From Planctomycetaceae bacterium (GTDB taxonomy: Bacteria > Planctomycetota > Planctomycetia > Pirellulales > Thermoguttaceae), in assembly GCA_012719125.1 (NCBI GenBank), contig JAAYAY010000117.1:22541-86540 (forward strand): a stretch of DNA of 64,000 nt, in the 5' to 3' direction. The position numbers were made by a program, and so were the translations under genes. Below the pieces are notes generated by a model. The model was not told where the DNA came from. It was given only the letters and a program-made list of their open reading frames with translations, and did not search any database. Below, piece by piece: positions 26,891 to 36,306 of the stretch; within the stretch, counting starts at the first letter, position 1; every line of letters begins with the position of its first letter.

Positions 26891-29267
26891 TCTTTGCCGG
26901 CTTGGAATCGGGCGGACTGCCGCAGTCGATGAAGATGTTGCCGTCGGATGCCGCGGCCTGCCACAAGCCCTCACGGCTCTCTTTCATGACCGCGGCACAC
27001 CGCTCGAAGACGTTGCCGCGATAGGAACTGCGGCATGCCGTTCCGAGACGGTCGGGGTTCAGGAGCAAGGCGGACGAGTCCTTTTCGTCGAAGCCCGAAA
27101 CGTGGTTGCCGAGCAACTGGAAGCGGCCGGACACGACGATCGCCTGCGCGACCTTGCCGGTCGCACCTCGGGCGACGACGTTGTCGCGGAAGAGACACGT
27201 GGCGTTGCCGTAGGAATCCAGGATCACCGGCCGCAGGCAATCGGTGATCGTGTTGTCGTGAAGCAGCCAGTTCGACGACGGCGGGATCACCTCGAACGTG
27301 TCGCCCACCTTCGTCTCGCGAGGCTCCTTGAGCTTCATCTGAAGGGTTTCCGGCCTGGCGGCGTCGACGACGGCGTCCAGGACCGATTCACCGGCAGGGC
27401 GGCCGCCTGAAAGCCAGACCAACCGCCATCCTTCGCACTGGCGGGCTTTGCGGGGATCGAGGGGCACGGCTCCCACGGACGGCACGAAAGTCAGCGGATC
27501 GACGACCTTACCGACCGTCGAGAGGGCCCGTTCCGTTACGATGCCCGCCCCGCAGTTGCGGATCAGGTTGTCGTGGACCGTCACGTTCACGGCCGGCTCC
27601 TTGATCTTGACGGCCGTCACGTTGGGATCGGCGGCGCCGCGAACGTAGATCTGGTTGTCGCTCACGACGGCGTCGGATGCGCTCACGTCGATGGCGGTGC
27701 GAGGGGCCGACGTCTCGCCGATCTCCGTCATGTCGAAGAGATTGCCCCTGACGGTCGTATTGGCCGACGCATAGTGGGTGAGATCGGAACGGCCGGAGGC
27801 TTCCACGGCCGAGGATCCGAAGTTGATGAACAGGTTGTCGGCGATGACGACCTGCGTGGCCCCGACAGCCGAGCGGATCGCGCATCGTCCGTAGGGCACG
27901 TTGCTCTCGAACACGTTGTTGGCGATGATGTGCTGTCCGGCCCCCAGTTCGGGAAAGGTCGCGTCGCGATTGGCGGGACCGAGGTTGCCCATCGCCACGG
28001 TGCCAGCGTTGCGGACGTAGTTGCCGACGAACTTGACGAAGCGCGACGCGCCTTCCCACGCACAGCCGCCCACGTCGACGATCCGGCACTCGAGCACGCT
28101 CGTGTTTTCCGAGCCGCACATCACGTCGTTGAATGCGTTCCGGCCGCAGTCGATTGCCGAGCAGCGCAGGTAGGTGGTCTGCTTGCAGTGCGCCGCGTTC
28201 GGTTTCTCGGCAGTGCCGCGGCTGCTGCTGCCGGAGACGAAGCACTCGGTCGCCATCCGCCGGCCGTGGCAGTTCTCGATCAGAACGCGCTCGGTACTGC
28301 CGATCGACACGGCGTTGCACCCTTTGGCGCCGAAGCCCCAGAAGTAGCTCGAGCCGCGCATCCGCAGGTTGCCGCACTGGTCGCGCTCGGCGAAACCGGA
28401 GTGGCCGACCATGGTGAAGTTGCGCACCGTCACGTCGAGGCCCTTGGAGAGCGTGAGGCAGGCACCTTCGCCCTCGCTGATGTCGAGGATCGTGTCGACC
28501 GGGTTGGCACCCTCGATCGTAATCGCCGACGCGCTGCGCACGTACAACCCCCGCGACAGCCGGTAGCGGCCGATGGGCACGTGGAGATTCCGCTTCTCCC
28601 GGACGGCGCCGTCGATCGCGGCCTGCAACGCGACGTCGTCGCAGTGGCGGAGCGTCGCGGCGCCGACGGTGCGAGTCGGCGCGTCGTGCAAGGTGACCAC
28701 GTTCCCCTCGATCGCGTCGACGGCCGTTACCAGTTGGCCGCGGAGCGTGAAGTGGACGGTATAGCCCTTCTCCCAGTCGTGCTGATTGAAACGGACCTCC
28801 ATCCCGTCGCGCAGCGGCTGCCAGTCGCCCGTGATCGGCACGGTTTCGGTCCAGGTGCGGGCCCGGTCCTCCGACCAGCAGAACGACCTGGTCCCCTCCG
28901 GCACGTCGAGCAGCAGAACGACCCAATCGCCTTGCGTGCCGTCGTAGCCGCGGATCTCGACCTTGTCCTGCAGCGGCCGGCCCATGGCGACCACGTGGCG
29001 AGGGCCCCAGAGCGTCTTGCCGGTGCAGCGGGGGTTGCACTCGGAGAGCATCACCCCCTGCCCCACCGTGAAGTCGCCGACGTCGGCGACCGTAATCTGC
29101 TTGGACCCGGCCGTCGTCTCGGCCGCGGTCTCGAATTCCGAGCCCGAGGCGCCGAAGCCTCTTACGTTCAGCCATTCGGGCGGAGGATCGGCGGCCAGGG
29201 CCGTGGCTCCGATCGACATCCATGCGGCGATCAATACTGTCAGGTGCTGTTTCATGGGATTTCTCAT
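26847..29267 (-). CDS. Secreted parallel beta-helix (PbH1) protein
   Basis: The 806-residue product starts at the ATG at 29265-29267, which overlaps the selB stop as ATGA and has CAGGAAAG upstream. A second Met follows four codons on. A signal peptide (hydrophobic run ending Ala-Thr-Ala-Leu-Ala-Ala-Asp) is followed by an N-terminal beta domain. A long right-handed beta-helix then runs from about 250 to 780, rich in Asn-Asn, Val-x-Ile-x-Asp-Asn and Gly-Asn-x-Phe turns. Such folds act on or bind polysaccharides, but no lyase or hydrolase catalytic set is clear. The final residues (Gly-Trp-Ala-Leu-Pro-Thr-Asn-Gly) come from the tandem repeat, so the natural C-terminus may have been replaced. Position after selA and selB is probably fortuitous. 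Confidence 0.8.
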   Translation of the reverse strand: MRNPMKQHLTVLIAAWMSIGATALAADPPPEWLNVRGFGASGSEFETAAETTAGSKQITVADVGDFTVGQGVMLSECNPRCTGKTLWGPRHVVAMGRPLQDKVEIRGYDGTQGDWVVLLLDVPEGTRSFCWSEDRARTWTETVPITGDWQPLRDGMEVRFNQHDWEKGYTVHFTLRGQLVTAVDAIEGNVVTLHDAPTRTVGAATLRHCDDVALQAAIDGAVREKRNLHVPIGRYRLSRGLYVRSASAITIEGANPVDTILDISEGEGACLTLSKGLDVTVRNFTMVGHSGFAERDQCGNLRMRGSSYFWGFGAKGCNAVSIGSTERVLIENCHGRRMATECFVSGSSSRGTAEKPNAAHCKQTTYLRCSAIDCGRNAFNDVMCGSENTSVLECRIVDVGGCAWEGASRFVKFVGNYVRNAGTVAMGNLGPANRDATFPELGAGQHIIANNVFESNVPYGRCAIRSAVGATQVVIADNLFINFGSSAVEASGRSDLTHYASANTTVRGNLFDMTEIGETSAPRTAIDVSASDAVVSDNQIYVRGAADPNVTAVKIKEPAVNVTVHDNLIRNCGAGIVTERALSTVGKVVDPLTFVPSVGAVPLDPRKARQCEGWRLVWLSGGRPAGESVLDAVVDAARPETLQMKLKEPRETKVGDTFEVIPPSSNWLLHDNTITDCLRPVILDSYGNATCLFRDNVVARGATGKVAQAIVVSGRFQLLGNHVSGFDEKDSSALLLNPDRLGTACRSSYRGNVFERCAAVMKESREGLWQAAASDGNIFIDCGSPPDSKPAKSKVGWALPTNGQAK

Positions 29268-31198
29268 GGTTTGCCCGGCTTTCCTGATGAATCTTTGAGG
29301 TGGCGCGTGTTGCCGGCCCGGCGCGTGACCCCCACGTGGTCGAAGTGGTCCAGCAAGGGAAGAGCGAACTTGCGGGTGGTGTCGAGGAGGTACTTGAATT
29401 TCACGCTTTCCAGCCGGCCTTCTCGCTGGAGGTATTCCACGAGGATGTCGCGAGCCCGATCGATTGCATCGCGATGGAAGAGCAAGCCGCCCTCGACTCG
29501 CACGATCTTGTGCTGCTGCCGCAGGGCGTTCAGGATTCGCGAGACGGTGGCATGGTCGGCTCCCGTCTTCTCGCAAAGCTCCTCCATGCTCGGCGGGCAA
29601 AACGGATGCTCGCGGAAGAGACTTTCGATCGTCTGCGAATGCTCGGCGTCGGGGCCCTGAAACTCGGCGGTGTGCTCGGGGCGTGCCAAACGCCCCTTGG
29701 TCTCAATCAGACGATCCTCGGCTTGCAGGCGAGCAATCACACCGGCGGACACGATCCGATCGATGCCGGTAGCCACGCGCAGGTCGTCGATCGTGATGCC
29801 GGGACTTGCAGGAGACTCCTCGTGAAAACGGTCGACGCATTCGAGCACGCGATCGCAAAGCTCCGCGAGCGTGTCGCGATGAATGTAGGAGCCCGGCTGC
29901 AGCTTGACCGCGACGCCCTGCTCGGCCAGACCGGCGAGAGTTGTTCGGAGGCGATCCGGCGGGATCTTCGTTCGCGTCGACAGTTCCGCTTCGGCGATTG
30001 CGCCCGAGGAAGCATTTCGCAGCGAGAAAACGACGAACTGCTGCTCGTCGCGGACGGCGGCGGCACACTCGCGCATGGTCTCAACGGCGGCAGGCCGGTT
30101 CCGTTTCAACCTGCGGGAACCTCCTTCGACGAGCGTTCCGCCGCCGATTGTTCTGGCGGGAGACGGGATGCGAACGATGAACGGATCGCCCGGGCCGGCA
30201 ACCAGCCCTTCGGGAGCACGAAATTGAACCAGCCCTTCGTCACCGGAAGCCATCGTGTCGTGTTCGAGAAGGAAGACGGTGACCTGTATTTCGGCCGTGC
30301 CGGTGTGGAGTTTCAGACGGGTCCCGCTCTTCAGCGAGACCTTGGATTCGGGAAGCAGTTGCAGCCGGGCCGCGAACCACTCGTGCGGTTCGAAATAGCC
30401 GGGCACGGTCAGCACCTCGCCCCGGCGAATCTGGGCGGCATCCCAGTGCCGCATGTTGATCGCCGCGCATTGGCCTGCCTTCACCAGGTCGCTCGCGCGC
30501 CCGTAGACCTCGATCTGGCGAATCCGGCCTTGCAGGCCTCGCGGCAGGAGCACGACTTCGTCGTCGACCTTGGCCGATCCGCAGACCGGGATGCCGGCCA
30601 CAACGGTCCCGAAACCCGCGGCCGAGAACGCCCGATCGACCGGCAAACGGAACACTCCGTCCAACCTCCGGGGCTGGACCGACTCCAGCAACTGGCAAAG
30701 CGTCGTGTAGAAGTTGTCGAATCCTTCTCCGGTGATGTTGGACAACGGGCAGATGGGAGCCCCTTCGAGGAACGTTCCTCTGAGGAAGTCGCGGGTCAGA
30801 TCGAGGACGAGCTGGCGGTGTTCGTCGTCAACGCGGTCGATCTTGGTGAGGGCGACGAAGCCCCGCCGGATTCCGAGCAGGGTGAGGATTTCGAGATGCT
30901 CTCGCGTTTGCGGCATCACGCCGTCGTCGGCGGCGACGACGAGCAACACGGCATCCATGCCCGTCGCTCCGGCGACCATGGTCTTGATGAAGTTCTCATG
31001 GCCGGGGACGTCGACGATTCCCACTTCGAGGTCGGCGATCTTGCAGGGGGCGAACCCCAGGTCGATCGACATCCCCCGTTCTTTCTCCTCTTTGAGCCGG
31101 TCGGTATCGCAACCGGTGAGCAGCTTGACCAGGGCCGTCTTGCCGTGGTCGATGTGGCCCGCCGTTCCCAAGGTCACGTTGATCTGTTCCACCGCCAT
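29264..31198 (-). CDS. selB: Selenocysteine-specific elongation factor SelB
   Basis: SelB delivers Sec-tRNA to ribosomes at UGA codons by binding the SECIS hairpin. The 644-residue product starts [21 protein letters not shown], including the G1 loop. G3 is Asp-Val-Pro-Gly-His-Glu-Asn-Phe and G4 is Thr-Lys-Ile-Asp. EF-Tu-like domains 2 and 3 follow, then a C-terminal third with several winged-helix segments, the SECIS-binding part. It lies 44 nt after selA and likely forms an operon with it. Intact motifs imply a working Sec decoding system in this cell. Confidence 0.97.
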   Translation of the reverse strand: MAVEQINVTLGTAGHIDHGKTALVKLLTGCDTDRLKEEKERGMSIDLGFAPCKIADLEVGIVDVPGHENFIKTMVAGATGMDAVLLVVAADDGVMPQTREHLEILTLLGIRRGFVALTKIDRVDDEHRQLVLDLTRDFLRGTFLEGAPICPLSNITGEGFDNFYTTLCQLLESVQPRRLDGVFRLPVDRAFSAAGFGTVVAGIPVCGSAKVDDEVVLLPRGLQGRIRQIEVYGRASDLVKAGQCAAINMRHWDAAQIRRGEVLTVPGYFEPHEWFAARLQLLPESKVSLKSGTRLKLHTGTAEIQVTVFLLEHDTMASGDEGLVQFRAPEGLVAGPGDPFIVRIPSPARTIGGGTLVEGGSRRLKRNRPAAVETMRECAAAVRDEQQFVVFSLRNASSGAIAEAELSTRTKIPPDRLRTTLAGLAEQGVAVKLQPGSYIHRDTLAELCDRVLECVDRFHEESPASPGITIDDLRVATGIDRIVSAGVIARLQAEDRLIETKGRLARPEHTAEFQGPDAEHSQTIESLFREHPFCPPSMEELCEKTGADHATVSRILNALRQQHKIVRVEGGLLFHRDAIDRARDILVEYLQREGRLESVKFKYLLDTTRKFALPLLDHFDHVGVTRRAGNTRHLKDSSGKPGKP

Positions 31199-31242
31199 AG
31201 CAGTCTTGATCCTGTCGGGGATGTATTATCGTATCCCGCGTT

Positions 31243-32649
31243 CTAGGTGCAAACTCCGGCCACCGCTTCGATCAGCAGGGCTTCGTCGCCTTCGAGCAGG
31301 GTGCGGGGATCGATCAACACCTGGTCCGTTTTCACGCGAGTGACGACCGACGGCTTTCCCTGGCGCAGTCTTCGGGCAACTTCTGCAGCCGATTCGGCGA
31401 GGGGCGACAGGGCCACCAGCCGTGTGGGCAGGTTCTGGGTGGGCAACGATCCGCTTCCCATTTGGGAGGAACCGTCGCACACCGAGATCTCGGCGGCCAC
31501 TCCACGCTCCTTGAGAGCCGCTGCGATCCGGTCCGCCTGGGCGGAGATCTCCTCGAAGGGGCGTGCCAGCAGCATCAAGGTGGGAACGCGGCGAATCGCA
31601 TCGTCAGGATCGAGGAACAGGGCGAGGGTCGTTTCCAATGCGGCCAGGGTCAGTTTGCCCGGGCGGAGGATTCTGGCGAGCGGGTTCTTGCGAACCGCGT
31701 CGATCAGGTCCTTACGTCCCAGAACAATCCCCCCCTGCCCTGCCCCGATCAGCTTGTCGGCGCTGCTGGTGATCAGGTCGGATCCGGCTCGAACCGAATC
31801 CTGCAGCGTCGGCTCCTGCTGGAACCCGAACCGTGTCACGTCGATCAGCGATCCCGCACCCACATCGTCGATCAGTACGAGATTGTGCTTGCGGGCGATT
31901 CCGATCATGGTCTCCAGGGGCACTTCCGAAGTGAATCCGGAGATCTTGTAGTTGCTCGGGTGGACGCGCAGCAGTGCGGCGGTGTTCTCCCCGACGGCGT
32001 TCTCGTAGTCGCGCGGATGGGTCTTGTTGGTCGTTCCCACCTCGACGAGTTTCGCACCGCTGGCTTCCATGACCTCGGGCAAGCGGAAGGAGCCGCCGAT
32101 CTCGACGAGCTGCCCGCGGGAGACAATCACTTCCTTTCCCCGTGCGACCGTATTGAGCACGATGGACGTTGCCGCCGCGTTGTTGTTGACAATGGTTGCT
32201 GCCTGGGCTCCGGTCAGTTCGCGAAGGAGTTGTTCGATTCGGGGCGCGCGTGCACCGCGGCGCCCGGTCTCCAGGTCGATCTGCAGCAACGAGTAGCCGG
32301 CCAGTTCTGTGGTGATGTGATCGATCACTTCCCGGGCGAGCACGGCGCGTCCCAGGCCCGTGTGCAGAATCACGCCCGTTGCGTTGATCGCCTTGCGGTA
32401 TTGCGACTCCGAGGCGAACCGGGCACGTTTGACGGCGTCGGCGACGATCAATTCGCGCAGGGTTTTCTCTTCGACGTCGTCTTGCTTTCCCTCCAGGATT
32501 GTCTTTCTTGCCCGTTCCACCGCGGCGCGTGCCGCATTGACGACAAGTCTGCGAGGCACGATCTCGATCAGTTCCTGGAGCGGCGGTTCGCCGAGCAAGA
32601 GTTCGACGGCCGGGATTTTCCGCAGGAGGTTTTGCTTTGAGGAAGACAT
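31243..32649 (-). CDS. selA: L-seryl-tRNA(Sec) selenium transferase SelA
   Basis: SelA is the PLP enzyme that converts Ser-tRNA(Sec) to Sec-tRNA(Sec) using selenophosphate. The 468-residue product starts [16 protein letters not shown] at 32647-32649; further in-frame upstream sequence is not SelA-like. The core shows [20 protein letters not shown] and the PLP lysine region [12 protein letters not shown]. It is the first gene of the minus-strand selA-selB unit and is divergent from the reductase cluster at 33 kb. Confidence 0.97.
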   Translation of the reverse strand: MSSSKQNLLRKIPAVELLLGEPPLQELIEIVPRRLVVNAARAAVERARKTILEGKQDDVEEKTLRELIVADAVKRARFASESQYRKAINATGVILHTGLGRAVLAREVIDHITTELAGYSLLQIDLETGRRGARAPRIEQLLRELTGAQAATIVNNNAAATSIVLNTVARGKEVIVSRGQLVEIGGSFRLPEVMEASGAKLVEVGTTNKTHPRDYENAVGENTAALLRVHPSNYKISGFTSEVPLETMIGIARKHNLVLIDDVGAGSLIDVTRFGFQQEPTLQDSVRAGSDLITSSADKLIGAGQGGIVLGRKDLIDAVRKNPLARILRPGKLTLAALETTLALFLDPDDAIRRVPTLMLLARPFEEISAQADRIAAALKERGVAAEISVCDGSSQMGSGSLPTQNLPTRLVALSPLAESAAEVARRLRQGKPSVVTRVKTDQVLIDPRTLLEGDEALLIEAVAGVCT

Positions 32650-33126
32650 GGTTGGATCTCGCCGAACTGTCATCCAGCGCCCACTATCGACATTCGGGCC
32701 AACAGAGCCACCACCGACCCATGGGCGGCATTCTAACGTCCTCAAAGAGACCGGGTCAAGCAGGGAGAAAAAGGGATCAGGAGAACTGCGAAGTCGTGTT
32801 GAGGCAAGAATAGTAGCAGGCACGCTCCGCCGTGCCGTCCGCCGAAGAACGGTGTTTTGGCCACTTCAGCGGACGGCATACGGAGTATGCCTGCTACTTT
32901 GCAGTCCTCCTGAACAAGGGATCAGGAGGCACACGTCGCGCGCGGTCTGAACGGGGCTTTGTACAAATGAGTCTCGACCTCATTTCTTCCGTGTCGGGCA
33001 ACGGCACGGCTTGACGAAAAGACCCTTGCGGGTACCATGAATACCGTTCTCGGCGGCGGTGGGAGGCCATGAGGGCGGTATCTGCCTCGCTGCTCGTCCA
33101 TGCCTCTCTCATTCGAAGGCCCATGC
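32650..33126. other. Intergenic region between divergent selA and the methyltransferase gene
   Basis: This 477-nt gap separates the two arms of the selenium island and should hold both promoters. I see no coding region. Its centre (32812-32898) is a large imperfect inverted repeat, listed separately. No clear housekeeping promoter was assigned. Confidence 0.55.
32812..32898. repeat. Inverted repeat of the GCGGACGGCA...TGCCTGCTACT family
   Basis: Two arms of about 30 nt (32812-32842 and 32869-32898) are near-perfect reverse complements around a 26-nt loop. A third, single arm of the same sequence occurs at 51451-51481 in another intergenic gap, so this is a dispersed element. Confidence 0.8.
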
Positions 33127-33933
33127 ATGCCATACAAGAACAAGATCCAACTGGGCGACGTCCAGGCCGTCTACAGCGGACCCGAGTGGGACCTATGGGA
33201 ATTGTTGATGGGCCAGCAGATCCATCTCGGTGGGATCAAGTCGTCCAGCGGTCTGGCAGATGCAGCGGGAATTGAATCCGGCACCACGGGTGTGGATTTG
33301 TGTTGTTGCACGGGCGCAGGAATGCGGTTCCTCGTGCGGTTTCGCGGTGTGAAGCAGATGCACGGCGTCGACGCCACGGAGGCGGTCATTGACAGGGGAC
33401 GCATCCGCTGCCGGGAGGAAGGCCTCGCCGATCGCATCGACTTCACTCTCGCTGACTCTTGCGCGACGGGCCTGAAAGACGGCCTGGCCGACTTCGTCTG
33501 GGGAGAGGACGCCTGGTGCTACGTGATCGACAAGCCGGCCCTGATCGCAGAAGCGTCGCGGCTCGTGAAGCCTGGCGGCAAGATCGCGTTGACGGATTGG
33601 ATTGAGGGCATGCCCGGGATGAGCGACTCGGAAATGGAACGCTTCCTGAAGTTCATGAAGTTCCCCGACGTTCAAACGCTCCCCGGCTATGTTGAGCTGT
33701 TGACTCAGAATGGGTGTGAGGTTGTCGTCAGCGAGGACACCGGCCAGTTCGCGCCTTGTGTCGATCTTTACCTGGAGATGGTCGATCGCCAGTTGACCTA
33801 CGACGCCCTCCGCATCCTGGGATTCGACAGCGACGGACTCGGCGCCGTGGCTGAAGAGATGAAGTTCATGCAAGGGCTTGCTCATCAAGGGAAGATCGTC
33901 CAGGGACGGTTTGTGGCGAAGAAGGCCTCGTGA
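33127..33933 (+). CDS. SAM-dependent class I methyltransferase
   Basis: The 268-residue product starts Met-Pro-Tyr-Lys-Asn-Lys-Ile at 33127. A class I Rossmann fold is visible: motif I Val-Asp-Leu-Cys-Cys-Cys-Thr-Gly-Ala-Gly (about 55-65), the acidic end of strand 2 (His-Gly-Val-Asp-Ala-Thr), and motif III with Leu-Val-Lys-Pro-Gly-Gly-Lys-Ile. The triple Cys in motif I is unusual; the family normally has small residues there. The substrate is unknown. It is 34 nt upstream of the first dehydratase-family gene on the same strand, so it probably belongs to that operon. UbiE-like and arsenite-type methyltransferases share this fold. Confidence 0.8.
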   Translation: MPYKNKIQLGDVQAVYSGPEWDLWELLMGQQIHLGGIKSSSGLADAAGIESGTTGVDLCCCTGAGMRFLVRFRGVKQMHGVDATEAVIDRGRIRCREEGLADRIDFTLADSCATGLKDGLADFVWGEDAWCYVIDKPALIAEASRLVKPGGKIALTDWIEGMPGMSDSEMERFLKFMKFPDVQTLPGYVELLTQNGCEVVVSEDTGQFAPCVDLYLEMVDRQLTYDALRILGFDSDGLGAVAEEMKFMQGLAHQGKIVQGRFVAKKAS

Positions 33934-33967
33934 TTGAGCGGTTGGCAAGGGTAAGAGGAAATCAATC

Positions 33968-35212
33968 ATGACTGATCGTTCGTGCTGCAGCGGTTCGGCG
34001 GGAAAACCTGTGGAGAAGAACGCCTGTCAGCCGAGTCCCTGTTGCTCGGGGGCGCCGCCGTCCGGCGCCGCTGCCACGCCGTGCGAACATTTCGGGCGGA
34101 TGATCGCGAACTGCCTGGAATACGCCCAGGCGGCCAAGGCCGAGGGGAAACCCATTGTCGGGATCATGTGTGAGTACACGCCGCGCGAATTGATCTTGGC
34201 CGGCGGGGGGGTGCCCGTCTGTCTGTGCGGCGGTTCCGCCGAGACAATTCCCGCGGCCGAGACCCAATTGCCGGCCAATCTCTGCCCGTTGATCAAGTCG
34301 ACCTTCGGTTACCACGTCGAAGGCAGCAACCCATTCCTCGAAATGGCCGATCTGATCGTCGCCGAAACGACCTGCGACGGCAAGAAGAAGATGTACGAGT
34401 TGCTTGCCGAGACCCGGCCGGTCTACGTCCTCGAACTGCCCCAGAAGGTCAACGACCCGGACGCGTTCGAGCACTGGCGTGCCGAACTGCGCAAGTTCCG
34501 GGCGTTTCTCGAAGAACAGTGGGGAGTCGAAATCACCGACGACTGCATTCGCAAGGCGACCGGCGTGATGAACCGGGAACGGTCCTTGCGCCGCCGGTTG
34601 GCATCACTCATGGCCGCCGCCAGTCCGCCGCTCACGGGCCGCCAGTTGCTGGGCTTCAAGAGCAGCATCTCGGGTCTCCCCGCCGATTTCGAACAATACG
34701 AAAAGGCCTATGAACTGCTCAGCCGGAAGGAGCCATGCCGCGAGAAGGCATCTCCCGTCCGCGTTTTGTTGACGGGAGTGCCCATTGCCCACGGGGCGGA
34801 GCGGGTTCTCGACGTGGTCGAGGGAAGCGGGGGGCTGGTGGTCGCCATGGAGAACTGCACCGGGCTGAAGCCGATTCTCGACGACGTCGACGTGGACGGG
34901 GCCGATCCGATCGATGCGATTGCCGACAAATACTTCCATTTGCCCTGCTCCGTGATGACCTTGAACGACCGGCGGCTGGAGTCGATCAGGCAACTGGCCG
35001 CCACCTATCGCCCCGACTGCGTGATTGAGTTGGTCTGGCAGGCCTGCCTCACCTACGACGTCGAATCACGTCGAGTGAAACGCCTCGCCGAAGAGGAGTT
35101 GGGGGTGCCGTATCTGCGCATCGAGACTGACTATTCGCCGGCCGACTCCGCACGCATCGGCGTGCGGGTTGAAGGGCTTTTCGAAACGATTCGTGCCGGT
35201 GCCGCGAGATGA
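33968..35212 (+). CDS. 2-hydroxyacyl-CoA dehydratase / double-cubane reductase-family protein, subunit 1
   Basis: The 414-residue product belongs to the HgdB/FldB family (2-hydroxyglutaryl-CoA dehydratase D component), most like the double-cubane-cluster reductases. Family features are Gly-Ile-Met-Cys-Glu-Tyr-Thr-Pro-Arg-Glu-Leu-Ile near the start of the core, Ala-Glu-Thr-Thr-Cys-Asp-Gly-Lys-Lys-Lys with a cluster-ligand Cys, and Glu-Asn-Cys-Thr-Gly. The first 35 residues add a Cys-rich segment with two Cys-Cys-Ser-Gly motifs, echoed in the linker of the SelD encoded downstream. It overlaps the next gene by ATGA. With the activator at 37.7 kb it should make an ATP-driven, low-potential reductase; the substrate is unknown. 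Confidence 0.85.
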   Translation: MTDRSCCSGSAGKPVEKNACQPSPCCSGAPPSGAAATPCEHFGRMIANCLEYAQAAKAEGKPIVGIMCEYTPRELILAGGGVPVCLCGGSAETIPAAETQLPANLCPLIKSTFGYHVEGSNPFLEMADLIVAETTCDGKKKMYELLAETRPVYVLELPQKVNDPDAFEHWRAELRKFRAFLEEQWGVEITDDCIRKATGVMNRERSLRRRLASLMAAASPPLTGRQLLGFKSSISGLPADFEQYEKAYELLSRKEPCREKASPVRVLLTGVPIAHGAERVLDVVEGSGGLVVAMENCTGLKPILDDVDVDGADPIDAIADKYFHLPCSVMTLNDRRLESIRQLAATYRPDCVIELVWQACLTYDVESRRVKRLAEEELGVPYLRIETDYSPADSARIGVRVEGLFETIRAGAAR

Positions 35213-36306
35213 TTCGTGTTGGCTACTTCAGCCCGTTCGTGCCGCCGGAGTGGATTGCCGCCCATGGTGCGTGCCCCGAGTGGTTGACGCTCGATGGGAC
35301 GGCATCGCACGCCTTCAACGCCACCCACCGAGGCGTTTGTCCTTGTGCCGGCGCGATCGCCGCGCGGACGATGGACGACTTCGCTCTGGATGCAATGGTA
35401 CTGACCACCGCGTGCGACCAGATGCGCTACGCTGCTGCCTACCTGGACACAGTCGGCAAGATCCCCGTCTTCCTTCTGAACGTTCCTTCGACCTGGCAGA
35501 GTCTTCAGGTGCGGCAGCTTTACCGGGAGGAACTCGAACGATTGGGGAGGTTTCTTACGGAGATCGGCGGACGTGAACCGCGGGGCGGGGAGCTCGAGTC
35601 GATTATCCTGGGGTACGATCAGCGCCGTTCAGCCGCCCTGGAGGCTCGGGCGAAGGTGTCTGCCCGACAATGGCAGGAAACGCTCGTCGGCCTGCGGAGC
35701 GACCCACTCGGATTGGCGCCGCACCAACCCAAAGCGGGGCAAGCCCGCAACCCAACCTTCATGAACATGAGCGCACCATGCGCAGAAGTCGCGAACAAAG
35801 ACTCTAAAACGCGAGCCAGGATGGAGGCGGCAGGTCCAACGTCCTCGCGTGCACTTCAGACCGGCATTCCTCTGGCCCTGGTCGGCGGCCCGCTGATGAC
35901 GGAAGACAGATCTTTCCTTGCGATGCTGGAACAGGTGGGGGGGCGGATCGTGCTTGACGCCAGTGAAGGGGGAGAGCGCACGCTGCCGGCGACTGTCGAC
36001 GGCAGGCGATTGCGAGAAGACCCGCTGGAGGAGTTGGTGCGGATCTACTTCGACTCGATTCCCGATGTGTTTCGCCGGCCCAACTCGCATCTCTACGAAT
36101 GGCTCGGCGAACATCTGAAGGCTCATGCGGTGCGAGGGATCATCCTCCGGCGATACCTGTTCTGCGACCTCTGGCACGCCGAGTCGCATCGCCTACGTCA
36201 ATGGAGCGAAGTGCCGGTGCTGGACATGGACGTGATCGCGGGCGACGAAGGTGAATCGCGTCGAGTCCTTGGACGAATCGAGGCTTTCTTGGAGATGCTT
36301 CGATGA
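35209..36306 (+). CDS. 2-hydroxyacyl-CoA dehydratase-family protein, subunit 2
   Basis: This 365-residue paralogue opens Met-Ile-Arg-Val-Gly-Tyr-Phe-Ser-Pro-Phe-Val-Pro-Pro-Glu. It has Gly-Val-Cys-Pro-Cys-Ala-Gly and Thr-Thr-Ala-Cys-Asp-Gln-Met-Arg, two of the Cys positions that hold the Fe-S cluster in HgdB/FldC proteins. The C-terminal domain has Leu-Phe-Cys-Asp-Leu-Trp. Between about residues 160 and 222 a polar, repeat-like stretch interrupts the family fold. The gene overlaps both neighbours by ATGA, so the three subunits are translationally coupled. Confidence 0.8.
   Translation: MIRVGYFSPFVPPEWIAAHGACPEWLTLDGTASHAFNATHRGVCPCAGAIAARTMDDFALDAMVLTTACDQMRYAAAYLDTVGKIPVFLLNVPSTWQSLQVRQLYREELERLGRFLTEIGGREPRGGELESIILGYDQRRSAALEARAKVSARQWQETLVGLRSDPLGLAPHQPKAGQARNPTFMNMSAPCAEVANKDSKTRARMEAAGPTSSRALQTGIPLALVGGPLMTEDRSFLAMLEQVGGRIVLDASEGGERTLPATVDGRRLREDPLEELVRIYFDSIPDVFRRPNSHLYEWLGEHLKAHAVRGIILRRYLFCDLWHAESHRLRQWSEVPVLDMDVIAGDEGESRRVLGRIEAFLEMLR

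Noticed and set aside
33931..33933. TGA ending the methyltransferase gene as a selenocysteine codon
   Set aside because: The domain is complete before it and the frame closes after only six codons.
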